The notes under the pieces were generated by a model that was given only the letters and a program-made list of their open reading frames with translations, was not told the DNA's origin and ran no database searches. DNA of 42,743 bases from Euzebyales bacterium (lineage in GTDB: Bacteria > Actinomycetota > Nitriliruptoria > Euzebyales > JAHELV01), in assembly GCA_035461305.1 (NCBI GenBank), contig DATHVN010000174.1, forward strand, positions 1 to 42,743. Direction: 5' to 3'. The position numbers and the translations under genes were made by a program. Position 1 is the first letter of the stretch; each line of letters begins with the position of its first letter. Positions 32,975 to 41,002 of the stretch are shown here, in pieces.

Positions 32975-33768
32975 CCACGGCCGCGACGGCGCTGGTGTGC
33001 CTGCTCGGGGATCCGGTGGCGCACAGCAAGTCCCCACAGCTGCACACCGCGGCGTTCGCGGCGTGCGGGATCGACGCGGTCTACGTGGCCTGTGCGGTGC
33101 GTGACGCGCGCGCCGCCGTCGACGGCCTCGACGTGCTCGGCGCACTCGGTGCGAACATCACCGTGCCCCACAAGCGTGCGGTGTGGGAGCACGTACGTCG
33201 GCGCACGTCCGAGGCGGAGCGCATCGGTGCAGCCAACACGCTGTTCCGCGACGAGGGGCGCTGGTTCGCCGACAACACCGACGCTGCCGGTGTGCACCGC
33301 GTCCTCGTCGACGACGTCGAGCTCGAGCCCGGCGCCGGCGTCGTGCTGTTCGGTGCGGGCGGGGCGGCGCGGGCGGTCGCCGTGGCGCTCGGGCGGCTCG
33401 GTGCCAGGGTGCGGGTGGAGGCGCGCAGGGCGGCGCCAGCCGCCGACGTGCAGCGCGTCGCGTCGGATGCCGGCGCCGGTGAGCTGCCTGCCCGCGCCAC
33501 GCCGCAGCTGATCGTCAACGCCACGCCGCTGGGCATGCACGGTGAGCGTCTGCCGCAGCGGTACCACGAGCTGCACGACGGCCAGGCGGCCCTCGACCTG
33601 GTCTACGGGCCGTCGCAGACCCAGTTCGTCGCGGACGCACGGGCACGTGGACTCCCGGCGTGGGACGGGCTCGGGATGCTGGTCGCCCAGGCGGGTGCCG
33701 CGTTCGAGCGCTGGACTGGCCGGCCCGCTCCGCTGTCGGCGATGCGGGACGCGGCGGTCCGACCCTAG
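32971..33768 (+). CDS. aroE: shikimate 5-dehydrogenase
   Basis: Reduces 3-dehydroshikimate with NADPH in aromatic amino-acid synthesis. The 265-residue protein has the substrate site LGDPVAHSKSPQLHTAAF near 12-29, the catalytic lysine in ALGANITVPHKRAVW near 56-70, GRWFADNTDAAGVHRVL near 97-113, the NADP-binding GAGGAARAV near 129-137 and IVNATPLGMHG near 181-191. ATG 32971 is used; a frame start at GTG 32950 overlaps the GGGAGG site and is unlikely. It ends an operon with alaS-ruvX-mltG. Confidence 0.95.
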   Translation: MTTAATALVCLLGDPVAHSKSPQLHTAAFAACGIDAVYVACAVRDARAAVDGLDVLGALGANITVPHKRAVWEHVRRRTSEAERIGAANTLFRDEGRWFADNTDAAGVHRVLVDDVELEPGAGVVLFGAGGAARAVAVALGRLGARVRVEARRAAPAADVQRVASDAGAGELPARATPQLIVNATPLGMHGERLPQRYHELHDGQAALDLVYGPSQTQFVADARARGLPAWDGLGMLVAQAGAAFERWTGRPAPLSAMRDAAVRP

Positions 33769-34159
33769 CCGGCCCACGCACCGGCCACCGACCAACTTGA
33801 GGGTGAGGTCCAGCTCGAGGCCTGCCCGCCACGCTGAAGGCGGCGCAGCGGGCGGCGGACGCCTCGGCTTCACCCGTGCTGTCAGGATCACCACCGTGAC
33901 GATGGGGGAGGAGGGCGAGGAGGCGTCCGACCTTCGAGGTCTTCGACGCCCGCGATCCGTGCGAGCCAGCTGGTTGCGGAGGACAACAGTGGTGGGTGCG
34001 CCACCACTCGGCACGACACCGTCGCCGGAAAGGTCACGGTGCTCGACATCGCCGCAGCTGTGCCACGATGCGCTTCGAGGACAAACGGTTCATCCTGTGC
34101 GAGGTGAAGAGATCCAGAAGTAGGCGGCCTTCGATGAGGCGCCGGCCCTGTGCAGGGGG
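33769..34159. other. 390-base gap before the EAL-HDOD gene, no gene found
   Basis: The stretch holds no frame with recognisable protein character on either strand. GGGGGAGGAGGGCGAGGAGG at 33904-33923 is purine-rich. ACAAACGG at 34081-34088 and GAGGTGAAGAGATCCAGAAG just before 34124 are slightly AT-richer and may belong to the promoter of the next gene, but no clear box was found. Confidence 0.4.
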
Positions 34160-35182
34160 ATGGCGACCGTGCACGGATCGACGACGGGCGCGACCAACCT
34201 GCTGGTCGCCCGCCAACCGATCCTGGATCGTGACGCGCGGGTCGTCGCCTACGAGCTGCTCGCGCGGCGGACGCCGCGCGAGCAGACCTGGCAGGGCGGC
34301 ACGGAGGACTCGCGCACGACGTCGCGCGTCATCCGCCAGGCGTTCCTCGAGATGGTCGTGTGGAGCCTGACCGAGGGCCTGCCCGCGTACATCAACTTCA
34401 CCCGCGACCAGCTGCTCGACGGCGTGGCCGAGACGCTGCCGCCCGAGCTGGCCGTCATTGAGATCCTCGAGACGATCGCTCCCGACGCCGAGGTCGCCTC
34501 GGCGTGCCGGCGGCTGCGCGCCGCCGGCTACCGCGTCGCACTCGACGACGTCGTGGTCGACGATCCGAGGATGGTGCTGCTCGACGCCGTCGACGTGGTG
34601 AAGCTCGACGTCGCGGCCACGACCATCGACGAGCGGCTTGCACTGATCGAACGGTGCCGCGCCGCGGGAGTGGCCACGCTGGCCGAGAAGGTCGAGACGC
34701 CCGAGCAGCATGACGAGGCCGCGCGCCTGGGCTGCGAGACCTGGGCGGTCACACTGCTGGTCGTGCTGTGGCTGGGCGCGCGGCACCCGCACCCGCTGCG
34801 TGACACGGCATTGAGCCGGGCACGGTTCTGTGAGCAGCTCACCGCGAGGTTCGCCGCCGGGACGCGCGTGCGGCCGGAGGACGGCTACATCGTGGGGTTG
34901 TGCTCGCTGCTGGACGCGATGGTGGGCGAGCCGCTCGCTGCTGTGCTCGAGCGCATTCAGCTGCCGGCCCTGCTCGCCGAGGCGTGCCTGCACGGCTCCG
35001 GCGAGCTGCGCGACGTGCTCGCGCTGGTGCGCGCCTACGAGCACGGCGAGTGGCAGGCCGTCCAGCACCATGCCGCGGCGCTCGATGCCCCGGCCGAGCA
35101 GCTCGCGCCCCTCTACGTCGACTGCCTCGCGTGGGTGCGTGACCTGCTGCGTGGCGTCGGCGCGTCCGACACGCCGGTGTAG
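34160..35182 (+). CDS. EAL-HDOD signalling protein with an internal deletion
   Basis: A 340-residue protein of the YuxH-like group, in which an N-terminal EAL-type domain is joined to an HDOD domain. The EAL-like part is clear: NLLVARQPILDRDARVVAYE near 13-32, AYINFTRDQLLDGVAETLPP near 77-96, VALDDVVVDDPRM near 130-142 and KLDVAATTIDERLALI, to AEKVETPEQHDEAARLGCE at about 175-193. The usual next part (FQGYFF, the end of EAL, and the start of HDOD with SYRLLRYVNS) is missing; the sequence jumps to TWAVTLLVVLWLGARHPHPL, which belongs later in the HDOD domain. Family members are about 400 residues, so some 60-75 are lost in frame. The EAL metal-binding set was already incomplete (ELL rather than EAL), so it is probably a non-catalytic regulator. 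Confidence 0.8.
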   Translation: MATVHGSTTGATNLLVARQPILDRDARVVAYELLARRTPREQTWQGGTEDSRTTSRVIRQAFLEMVVWSLTEGLPAYINFTRDQLLDGVAETLPPELAVIEILETIAPDAEVASACRRLRAAGYRVALDDVVVDDPRMVLLDAVDVVKLDVAATTIDERLALIERCRAAGVATLAEKVETPEQHDEAARLGCETWAVTLLVVLWLGARHPHPLRDTALSRARFCEQLTARFAAGTRVRPEDGYIVGLCSLLDAMVGEPLAAVLERIQLPALLAEACLHGSGELRDVLALVRAYEHGEWQAVQHHAAALDAPAEQLAPLYVDCLAWVRDLLRGVGASDTPV

Positions 35183-35194
35183 CCGGCAGGCTGC

Positions 35195-35200
35195 TACCGT
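35195..35200 (+). promoter_or_regulatory. -10 element (TACCGT) just upstream of aroC
   Basis: TACCGT ends 9 bases before the aroC ATG, which would give a leader of only about 3 bases, a nearly leaderless message. GGAG at 35203-35206 is an alternative short binding site. Confidence 0.4.
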
Positions 35201-35209
35201 GCTGGAGCC

Positions 35210-36448
35210 ATGAGCTTGCGTTACCTCACCGCCGGCGAGTCCCATGGACCCGCCCTCGTCGGCATCCTCGAGGGGATGCCCGCCGGCGTGCCGGTGGACC
35301 GCAAGAGGATCGCGCAGCAGCTGGCCCGGCGGCGGACGGGCCATGGACGGTCGCCGCGCATGAGCTTCGAGACCGACACCTTCGAGATCCTCGGTGGCGT
35401 CCGGCACGGCCTGACGCTGGGCTCGCCGGTCGCGCTGGTGATCCGCAACACCGAGTGGCCGAAGTGGCGGGACGCGATGGCGGTCGACGCGCCCGACGAC
35501 CCCGACGCAGTCGCGGCGACCGGACGCGGGACCCCGCTCACCCGGCCGCGGCCCGGCCACGCCGACCTGGTCGGCATGCAGAAGTACCACTTCGACGATG
35601 CCCGCAACGTGCTGGAGCGCGCCAGCGCACGGGAGACGGCGATGCGGGTCGGGCTGGCCGCCGTCACGCGCGGCCTGCTCGACGCGCTCGGCATCGACAT
35701 CGTGTCCCACGTCGTGCGGATCGGTGGCGCCGCCGTCGACGCCGACCTCGCCCCGGCTGAGCCGAGGGATCAGCAGCGCATCGACGCCGACCCCGTCCGA
35801 TGTGCCGACGCGGATGCCTCGAAACGGATGCAGGCCGCGATCGACGAGGCGAAGGCGCAGCGTGACACGCTCGGCGGCGTCATCGAGGTGCTCGTCTACG
35901 GGGTGCCGCCCGGCCTCGGCAGCCACGTTCACTGGGACCGCAAGCTTGACACCCGCCTGGCGGCGGCGTTGATGAGCGTGCAGGCCATGAAGGCGGTCGA
36001 GATCGGCGACGGCCTGCGCCTGGGTCGCGTGCCCGGGTCGCAGGCGCACGACGAGATCGCGCCCAGCGCCGGCGACGACGTCGTGACCTCGGGTGGCGCC
36101 GGCGGTTGGTCGGGTCGTGCCGTTCGGCGGCTGACCGACCGCGCTGGCGGCATCGAGGGCGGCATGTCGACGGGCGCCGTGCTGCGGATGCGTGCCACGA
36201 TGAAGCCGATCTCCAGCCTCACCCAGCCGCTGCGCACGGTCGACACCACGACCGGCGAGGCCGCCGTGGCGATCACCCAGCGTTCCGACGTCTGTGCTGT
36301 CCCGCGGGCCGGCGTCGTGGCTGAGGCGGTCGTCGCCCACGAGGTGGCCCGCGCGCTGCTCGAGAAGACCGGAGGCGACTCGCTCGGCGAGGTGCGCGAC
36401 AACCTCGAGCGGTACCTCGCGCGGCTGCCGGTCACGTCCGTGCCGTGA
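35210..36448 (+). CDS. aroC: chorismate synthase
   Basis: Converts EPSP to chorismate with reduced FMN. The 412-residue protein contains the family signatures LTAGESHGPALVGILEGMPA near 6-25, RRRTGHGRSPRMSFETDTFE near 41-60, RPGHADLVGMQKYHFDDARN near 114-133, LERASARETAMRVGLAAVTR near 135-154 and the C-terminal RTVDTTTGEAAVAITQRSDV. The gene leads an aroC-aroK-aroB run and its TGA overlaps the aroK GTG. Confidence 0.97.
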   Translation: MSLRYLTAGESHGPALVGILEGMPAGVPVDRKRIAQQLARRRTGHGRSPRMSFETDTFEILGGVRHGLTLGSPVALVIRNTEWPKWRDAMAVDAPDDPDAVAATGRGTPLTRPRPGHADLVGMQKYHFDDARNVLERASARETAMRVGLAAVTRGLLDALGIDIVSHVVRIGGAAVDADLAPAEPRDQQRIDADPVRCADADASKRMQAAIDEAKAQRDTLGGVIEVLVYGVPPGLGSHVHWDRKLDTRLAAALMSVQAMKAVEIGDGLRLGRVPGSQAHDEIAPSAGDDVVTSGGAGGWSGRAVRRLTDRAGGIEGGMSTGAVLRMRATMKPISSLTQPLRTVDTTTGEAAVAITQRSDVCAVPRAGVVAEAVVAHEVARALLEKTGGDSLGEVRDNLERYLARLPVTSVP

Positions 36449-36972
36449 CCGGCGGGGTCGTCACCCTGATCGGGCTGATGGGCGCCGGCAAGACAAGGGT
36501 CGGGCGCACCGCCGCCGCGGCGGTGGGCCGCGCCTTCGTCGACACCGACCGCCTCGTCGAACGCACCGCCGGCAGGACGATCACGGACATCTTCGCCAGC
36601 GAGGGCGAGCTCGGCTTCCGCCGCCGCGAGCGCGCGGCCGTCGAGGCGGCGACCGCGACGCCGGGCGCGCTGGTGTCAGTCGGCGGGGGAGCCGTGCTCG
36701 ACGAGCGCAACGTCGCCCGCATGCGTGCCGCCGGCCAGGTGGTCTGGCTCTACGCCGAGCCGGAGACACTTGCGCAGCGCCTGCGCAGGTCGGTGCTGCG
36801 TGGGGATCGACCGCTGCTGGTCGACGCCGACCCTGTCGCGGTCCTGCGTGGCCTGCTCGAGGAGCGTCGCGCCGCCTACGACGCGGCTGCGACGACCGTG
36901 CTGTGCACAGACGGGCTCGCGGTCGAGGAGTCGACGCGGTTGCTCACCGACTGGCTGCGGGAGCACGCATGA
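36445..36972 (+). CDS. aroK: shikimate kinase
   Basis: Phosphorylates shikimate with ATP. A 175-residue protein beginning at GTG 36445 (GTGA overlap with aroC). It has the P-loop LMGAGKTRVGRTAA near 9-22, substrate-binding VDTDRLVERTAGRTITDIFA near 32-51, EGELGFRRRERAAVEAA near 53-69, GGGAVLD near 81-87, and the lid RGDRPLL near 119-125. Length is standard. The TGA overlaps the ATG of a 19-codon bridging frame. Confidence 0.96.
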   Translation: MTGGVVTLIGLMGAGKTRVGRTAAAAVGRAFVDTDRLVERTAGRTITDIFASEGELGFRRRERAAVEAATATPGALVSVGGGAVLDERNVARMRAAGQVVWLYAEPETLAQRLRRSVLRGDRPLLVDADPVAVLRGLLEERRAAYDAAATTVLCTDGLAVEESTRLLTDWLREHA

Positions 36973-37028
36973 GCGGCCTCGGGTCGGGTGCAGTCCCGGT
37001 GGCATCCGGACGGTGGTGCGCCCGATGA
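36969..37028 (+). CDS. putative 19-codon bridging mini-cistron between aroK and aroB
   Basis: ATG 36969 overlaps the aroK stop as ATGA. The frame reads MSGLGSGAVPVASGRWCAR and stops at 37026-37028, overlapping the aroB ATG at 37025 as ATGA. It fills the whole gap. The beginning MSG matches the beginning of aroB (MSGERIRV) and its Gly/Ser composition recalls the secD leader, although the DNA is not a copy of that repeat. Confidence 0.4.
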   Translation: MSGLGSGAVPVASGRWCAR

Positions 37029-38110
37029 GCGGTGAGCGGATCCGCGTTGACGTGGCCGAGCCCTACGATGTGGTCGTCGGCCGCGGCCTGCTCGCGCACG
37101 CGCAGTCGTGGCTGCCCGACACCGGTGCGCGGCGGGCCGCGTTGGTCACGACGGCGCCCGTCGAGGCGCGCCACGCGGCCCCCGTCGCGACCGGCCTGCA
37201 GGCGGCCGGCCTCGACGTGCGCACCATTTGCGTCCCCGACGGTGAGCCGGCGAAGTCCCTGGACGTGCTCGGCGGGCTCTACGATTGGCTCGCGTCTCTG
37301 CCGTTGGCGCGAGGCGACGTGGTGGTCGCGGTGGGTGGCGGCGTCGTCACCGACCTCGGCGGGTTCCTCGCGGCGACCTGGCACCGCGGCGTCGACGTCA
37401 TCCAGGTGCCCACCACGCTGCTCGCACAGGTCGACGCGGCGATCGGCGGCAAGACCGCCATCAACCTGGCCGCCGGAAAGAACCTGGTCGGTGCGTTCCA
37501 CCAGCCGCTGGTGGTCGTGGCGGACATCGCGGCGCTCGACACGCTGCCGGTGCGCGAACTGCGCGCGGGACTGGCCGAGGTCATCAAGTGCGGTTTCATC
37601 CGCGACCCGGCGATCCTGGACGTGATCGAGACGGATCCCGCGACCGCCCTGGATCCGGCCGGCGACCTGCTGGTGGACCTCGTGCGCCGCGCCATCACCG
37701 TCAAGGCCGAGCTCGTGGCCGCCGACACCCACGAGCGCGGCGAGCGAGCACTGCTCAACTACGGCCACACGTTCGGCCACGCCCTCGAGACCCTGACCGG
37801 CTACGCGCGCTACCGCCACGGCGAGGCCGTCGGCATCGGCATGCGGTACGCGGCCCGGGTCGCCGAGCTCGCCGGCGTCGGCGAGGACGGGCTCGAGGAG
37901 CGGACCGTCGGCCTGCTCGAGTGCTCGGGCCTGCCGACGACGTGTTCGCCGCTGGACACGGACGCGGTCTTCACAACAATGGCGCGCGACAAGAAGGTCC
38001 GCGACGGGCTGCACCTGGTGCTGTGCGAGCGTGCCGGCAGCGCCAGCGTCGTAGCAGCGCCCGACCGTGCAGTCCTCGAACGGGCCCTCGCCGCCGTCTG
38101 GGACGCCTGA
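37025..38110 (+). CDS. aroB: 3-dehydroquinate synthase
   Basis: Makes 3-dehydroquinate from DAHP with NAD and zinc. From ATG 37025 it has 361 residues: PDGEPAKSLDVLGGLYDWLA near 70-89, VVAVGGGVVTDLGGFLAATW near 100-119, VPTTLLAQVDAAIGGKTAIN near 129-148, ELRAGLAEVIKCGFIRDP near 178-195 and the zinc ligands in LNYGHTFGHALETLTGYARY near 243-262 with RHGEAVGIGM just after. Length and motifs are normal. Upstream in-frame starts lie inside aroK and are rejected. Confidence 0.96.
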   Translation: MSGERIRVDVAEPYDVVVGRGLLAHAQSWLPDTGARRAALVTTAPVEARHAAPVATGLQAAGLDVRTICVPDGEPAKSLDVLGGLYDWLASLPLARGDVVVAVGGGVVTDLGGFLAATWHRGVDVIQVPTTLLAQVDAAIGGKTAINLAAGKNLVGAFHQPLVVVADIAALDTLPVRELRAGLAEVIKCGFIRDPAILDVIETDPATALDPAGDLLVDLVRRAITVKAELVAADTHERGERALLNYGHTFGHALETLTGYARYRHGEAVGIGMRYAARVAELAGVGEDGLEERTVGLLECSGLPTTCSPLDTDAVFTTMARDKKVRDGLHLVLCERAGSASVVAAPDRAVLERALAAVWDA

Positions 38111-38958
38111 AGCCGGTGGGCGCTCGACGTCGCGGCGTCGCAGCAGGTGTCGAGCACGGCGGCCGTGTCGAGGCTGGTCGACAGCGCACTGATCAGGCGG
38201 GTCAGCGTGCGTGCCCCGTCGCGCTGGTGGGTGGCGCCGTGGTACAGCACGGCGTTGGCCAGGGCGAGCTGCGCCTGGCGTGCCAGCACGATCGTCTGCG
38301 CCATCTGCGGCGACAGGGCACCGCCGGTCCGGGCCGGGCCAGCGTCAGGAAGCCGGACACGTTTCCACGCTGGCCGTGCAGTTGGGTCACGATCCCGGGG
38401 GCGATCGCCCTGTCGGCTGCGCACCACCGGTCCAGCGGCACCGGTCTCACCCGGTGCGGTACCGTCCCCGTCGACCGCCACCCGGTGCACCCGGAGCCGT
38501 CGACGAGCTCGACGGTGGCGGTCGCGCAGTCCGTGACGGCCGGTCAGGCCTCTGGCCACGCGCCGCGCGCCGGGCCCGGATCGAGCTCCTGCGTGTCGTG
38601 TCCGCGCCGCCGAGCTCCATGACCTGGCCCATCCCCGCCGCGCGCTCGAGCCGCCGGTCGACGAGGTCGGCCTGCTCGGCGGCCACCCGGGGGGACCGTG
38701 GGCGGCGATCAGCAAGGGCGTGCCGTCGCCCGTGAACAGCGCGACCTCATCGGCGTCGGCGACGGTGACGACCTGACGGATGATGTCGTGCAGCAGCGTA
38801 GGTGTGACCTGCTCGACGAGCAGGTCCAGCAGGCGCCACAGCTGCGCGCCGCCCTGCCTCAGCGCGTCGGTGTCGCGTCGGGTCGTAGGATGCGCAGCGA
38901 TGTCGGGTCCGGCCGACGAAGGATCGTGCTCGTCGCATACCGCTGCGGTGCGACGCAC
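38111..38958 (-). pseudogene. frameshifted, truncated GAF-domain regulator
   Basis: On the minus strand protein-like sequence moves through all three frames. It begins with GAQLWRLLDLLVEQVTPTLL and ADEVALFTGDGTPLLIAAHG (a GAF-like domain, about 38830-38690). It continues in another frame with AAEQADLVDRRLERAAGMGQ (about 38680-38620), then in the third with PLDRWCAADRAIAPGIVTQL and GNVSGFLTLARP (about 38440-38350), and returns to the first frame with LSPQMAQTIVLARQAQLALA and LTRLISALSTSLDTAAVLDT (about 38320-38150), the start of a second GAF unit. It is then cut off by aroB. GAF arrays of this kind belong to sensor kinases or phosphatases; the output domain is lost. Confidence 0.65.
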
Positions 38959-39053
38959 TTGGCGCCCCCCGCTCGACTCATGCGTCGTCCCCGTGGTCGG
39001 TGGCCACCGGCATGACGCGCCGATCCCGCGATACGTCAGCGTCAGGAGCTAGC

Positions 39054-39494
39054 GTGCGGATCCTGCTCGTGAACGGCCCGAACCTCTCTCAGCTTGGTCA
39101 CCGGGCCCCCGATGTGTACGGCACGTCCACGATCGCCGACATCGTCGCGACCGTCAAGCAGATCCACCACGACGTCGACGTGTTCACATCCGAGTACGAA
39201 GGCGCGCTCATCGAGCGGCTGCACCGGGCGCGGACGGACGGCACCGACGCCGTCGTCATCAACCCGGGCGCGCTCACCCACTACAGCTACGCGTTGCGCG
39301 ACGCGATCGACCTGGTGGGCCTGCCGACGGTCGAGGTGCACCTGTCCCAGACAGCGGCGCGGGAGCCATTCCGCCACCACAGCGTGGTCAGCGCCGTGGT
39401 CGACGTGACGATCACCGGCGCCGGCCCGTACGGCTACGAGCTGGCCATCCTTGCCGCCCGCCGGCTGGTCGAGTCCCGTGCCGACGGGCGCTGA
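39054..39494 (+). CDS. aroQ: 3-dehydroquinate dehydratase, type II
   Basis: Dehydrates 3-dehydroquinate to 3-dehydroshikimate. The 146-residue protein starts at GTG 39054, 5 bases after AGGAG at 39044-39048. The family pattern is seen in ILLVNGPNLSQLGHRAPDVY (with the catalytic Tyr), VFTSEYEGALIERLHRA, INPGALTHYSYALRDAI near 75-91 and VEVHLSQTAAREPFRHHSVV near 98-117 (catalytic His). It completes, with aroB, aroE, aroK and aroC, most of the shikimate pathway in this window. Confidence 0.93.
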   Translation: MRILLVNGPNLSQLGHRAPDVYGTSTIADIVATVKQIHHDVDVFTSEYEGALIERLHRARTDGTDAVVINPGALTHYSYALRDAIDLVGLPTVEVHLSQTAAREPFRHHSVVSAVVDVTITGAGPYGYELAILAARRLVESRADGR

Positions 39495-39497
39495 CGC

Positions 39498-39503
39498 TAC
39501 ACT
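39498..39503 (+). promoter_or_regulatory. -10 element (TACACT) upstream of efp
   Basis: TACACT starts 3 bases after the aroQ stop and about 120 bases before efp, giving efp-nusB their own promoter. It is the hexamer also seen before lemA. Confidence 0.4.
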
Positions 39504-39619
39504 CGCGCCATCGCCGGACGGGGGCCCGCCGGTCCACGCGTGCGCGGTGGCACGCTCCCGAGGCCAGGACCACCGGCCCGGCGCCCACGGCGCGCGATCC
39601 ACGACCTGAGGTAGTTGCC

Positions 39620-40177
39620 ATGGTGTCCACCAACAGCTTGAAGAACGGCATGACGTTGAACCTCGACGGCGAGCTGTGGCGCGTCGAGTACTTCCAGCAC
39701 GTCAAGCCGGGCAAGGGCGGCGCCTTCGTCCGGACGACCCTGAAGGGGGTGCGCAGCGGCAAGACCGTCGACCGGACCTTCCGTGCCGGCGAAGACGTCG
39801 AGCAGGCCATCCTCACCCGACGGCAGCTGCAGTACCTGTACCGCGAGGGCCAGCAGCTCGTGTTCATGGACACTGGGCACTTCGAGCAGACCTACGTCAG
39901 CGAGGAGGCCATCGGTGACGCGGCGCTGTGGTTCGTCGAGGGCGACACGATCGAGCTGGTGTTCCACGACTCCGAGGTGGTCGGCGTGAACCTGCCGGCC
40001 AGCGTCGACCTGACCGTCACCGAGACCGAGCCCGGCATCCAGGGCGACCGCGTGTCGGGCGCCACCAAGCCCGCCACGCTCGAGACTGGCGCGGTCGTCC
40101 AGGTGCCGCTGTTCATCAACCCCGGCGAGCGGATCCGGGTGGACACGCGCACCAGGGCCTACAGTTCGCGGGCGTAG
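39620..40177 (+). CDS. efp: translation elongation factor P
   Basis: Relieves ribosome stalling at polyproline. The 185-residue protein has three OB-like domains: SLKNGMTLNLDGELWRVEYF near 6-25, the modification loop KPGKGGAF with Lys at position 32, and the C-terminal signature KPATLETGAVVQVPLFINPG near 150-169. GAGGTAG at 39608-39614 is a good binding site for ATG 39620. No lysine-modifying enzyme gene is nearby. Confidence 0.97.
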   Translation: MVSTNSLKNGMTLNLDGELWRVEYFQHVKPGKGGAFVRTTLKGVRSGKTVDRTFRAGEDVEQAILTRRQLQYLYREGQQLVFMDTGHFEQTYVSEEAIGDAALWFVEGDTIELVFHDSEVVGVNLPASVDLTVTETEPGIQGDRVSGATKPATLETGAVVQVPLFINPGERIRVDTRTRAYSSRA

Positions 40178-40188
40178 GAACCGACGTG

Positions 40189-40229
40189 ATGCGCGCCCCT
40201 CCGGCGTGAGCGGCAGGCACACCTCATGA
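40189..40229 (+). CDS. two chained mini-frames between efp and nusB
   Basis: ATG 40189 reads MRAPPA and stops at 40207-40209, overlapping GTG 40206 as GTGA. That second frame reads MSGRHTS and stops at 40227-40229, overlapping the nusB ATG at 40226 as ATGA. The second frame resembles the start of nusB itself (MSGSRHTDRQ) in both protein and DNA (TGAGCGG, then CAGGCACACC versus CCGGCACACC), as if the start of nusB had been partly duplicated. Confidence 0.3.
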
Positions 40230-40666
40230 GCGGATCCCGGCACACCGACAGGCAGCGCGCGGTCGCGTTGCTGTACGAGGCGGACCTGCGAGGTGACGAT
40301 CCCGCCGAGGTCCTCGCACGGTCCGGAGAGACCGATGACCCGCCCGCGCCGTTCACCCTCGCGCTCGTCACCGGGGTCGCAGGCGCCCGGGCCGAGCTGG
40401 ACCGCCTCATCCAGGCCTACGCCCGCGGCTGGACCATCGAGCGCATGCCGATCGTCGACCGCAACCTCCTGCGGGTCGGGCTGTGGGAGCTCATCGGCTC
40501 GGACGTCCCCGTCGCCGTGGTGATCGACGAGGCCGTGGAGCTGGCCAACGAGCTGTCCACGCCCGACTCCGGCCGCTTCATCAACGGCGTGCTGGCGCAG
40601 GTCGCCCGCAGCGAGGACCGGGTGACCGCCATGCGCGGCGGGACCACTGACGTGCGTTCCCGCTGA
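40226..40666 (+). CDS. nusB: transcription antitermination factor NusB
   Basis: Binds boxA RNA with S10 during rRNA transcription. The 146-residue helical protein shows RQRAVALLYEADLRGDDPAE near 9-28, RGWTIERMPIVDRNLLRVGL near 68-87 and VVIDEAVELANELSTPDSGR followed by FINGVLAQVAR near 98-128, all typical. The order efp-nusB is conserved. The start ATG is at the end of a chain of mini-frames. Confidence 0.95.
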   Translation: MSGSRHTDRQRAVALLYEADLRGDDPAEVLARSGETDDPPAPFTLALVTGVAGARAELDRLIQAYARGWTIERMPIVDRNLLRVGLWELIGSDVPVAVVIDEAVELANELSTPDSGRFINGVLAQVARSEDRVTAMRGGTTDVRSR

Positions 40667-40777
40667 ACCGGCCGCGCGGCCGCATCCGCTGGACACATCT
40701 CGTGAGACGCGCGGTCGCCGGTCGCGACCTGATGCATCGTCGGACACGCTCACAGGTGGGTCGAGCATACGCATGGC

Positions 40778-41002
40778 ATGAGTACACGTCTGCAGGTCGT
40801 GCTCGACGACGAGGAGCTCGAGGACATCCGACGAGTGGCGCGGCGCCACGGCATGACCGTCTCGGAGTGGGTCCGCCAGACCCTGCGCCGAGCATGCCGC
40901 CAGACGGCGTCGGGATCCGTCGATCGCAAGCTCGCGGCCGTCCGCGCCGCTGCTGCGCATGAGTTCCCGACATCCGAGCCGCGCCGTGTGGGTTCGTTGT
41001 GA
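40778..41002 (+). CDS. orphan ribbon-helix-helix antitoxin-like protein (VapB type)
   Basis: A 74-residue protein with a strong RHH DNA-binding pattern: RLQVVLDDEELEDIRRVARR, then HGMTVSEWVRQTLRRACRQT. The tail VDRKLAAVRAAAAHEFPTSE resembles the toxin-binding end of VapB antitoxins, but it stops early (PRRVGSL) without the usual acidic segment. No PIN-domain toxin gene follows; the next gene is pyrR. It is therefore an orphan, perhaps a domesticated regulator or leftover antitoxin. Its last bases overlap the predicted -35 box of the pyr operon. Confidence 0.75.
   Translation: MSTRLQVVLDDEELEDIRRVARRHGMTVSEWVRQTLRRACRQTASGSVDRKLAAVRAAAAHEFPTSEPRRVGSL

Noticed and set aside
34034-36340. Minus-strand 768-codon frame opposite the EAL-HDOD gene and aroC
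   Set aside because: It covers two conserved genes in antisense and has no recognisable domain.
39600-39620. GACCTGAGGTAG before efp as another copy of the bridging repeat
   Set aside because: Only the first bases match; it lacks GCGGTAGGTC and any small frame, and GAGGTAG is simply the efp ribosome binding site.
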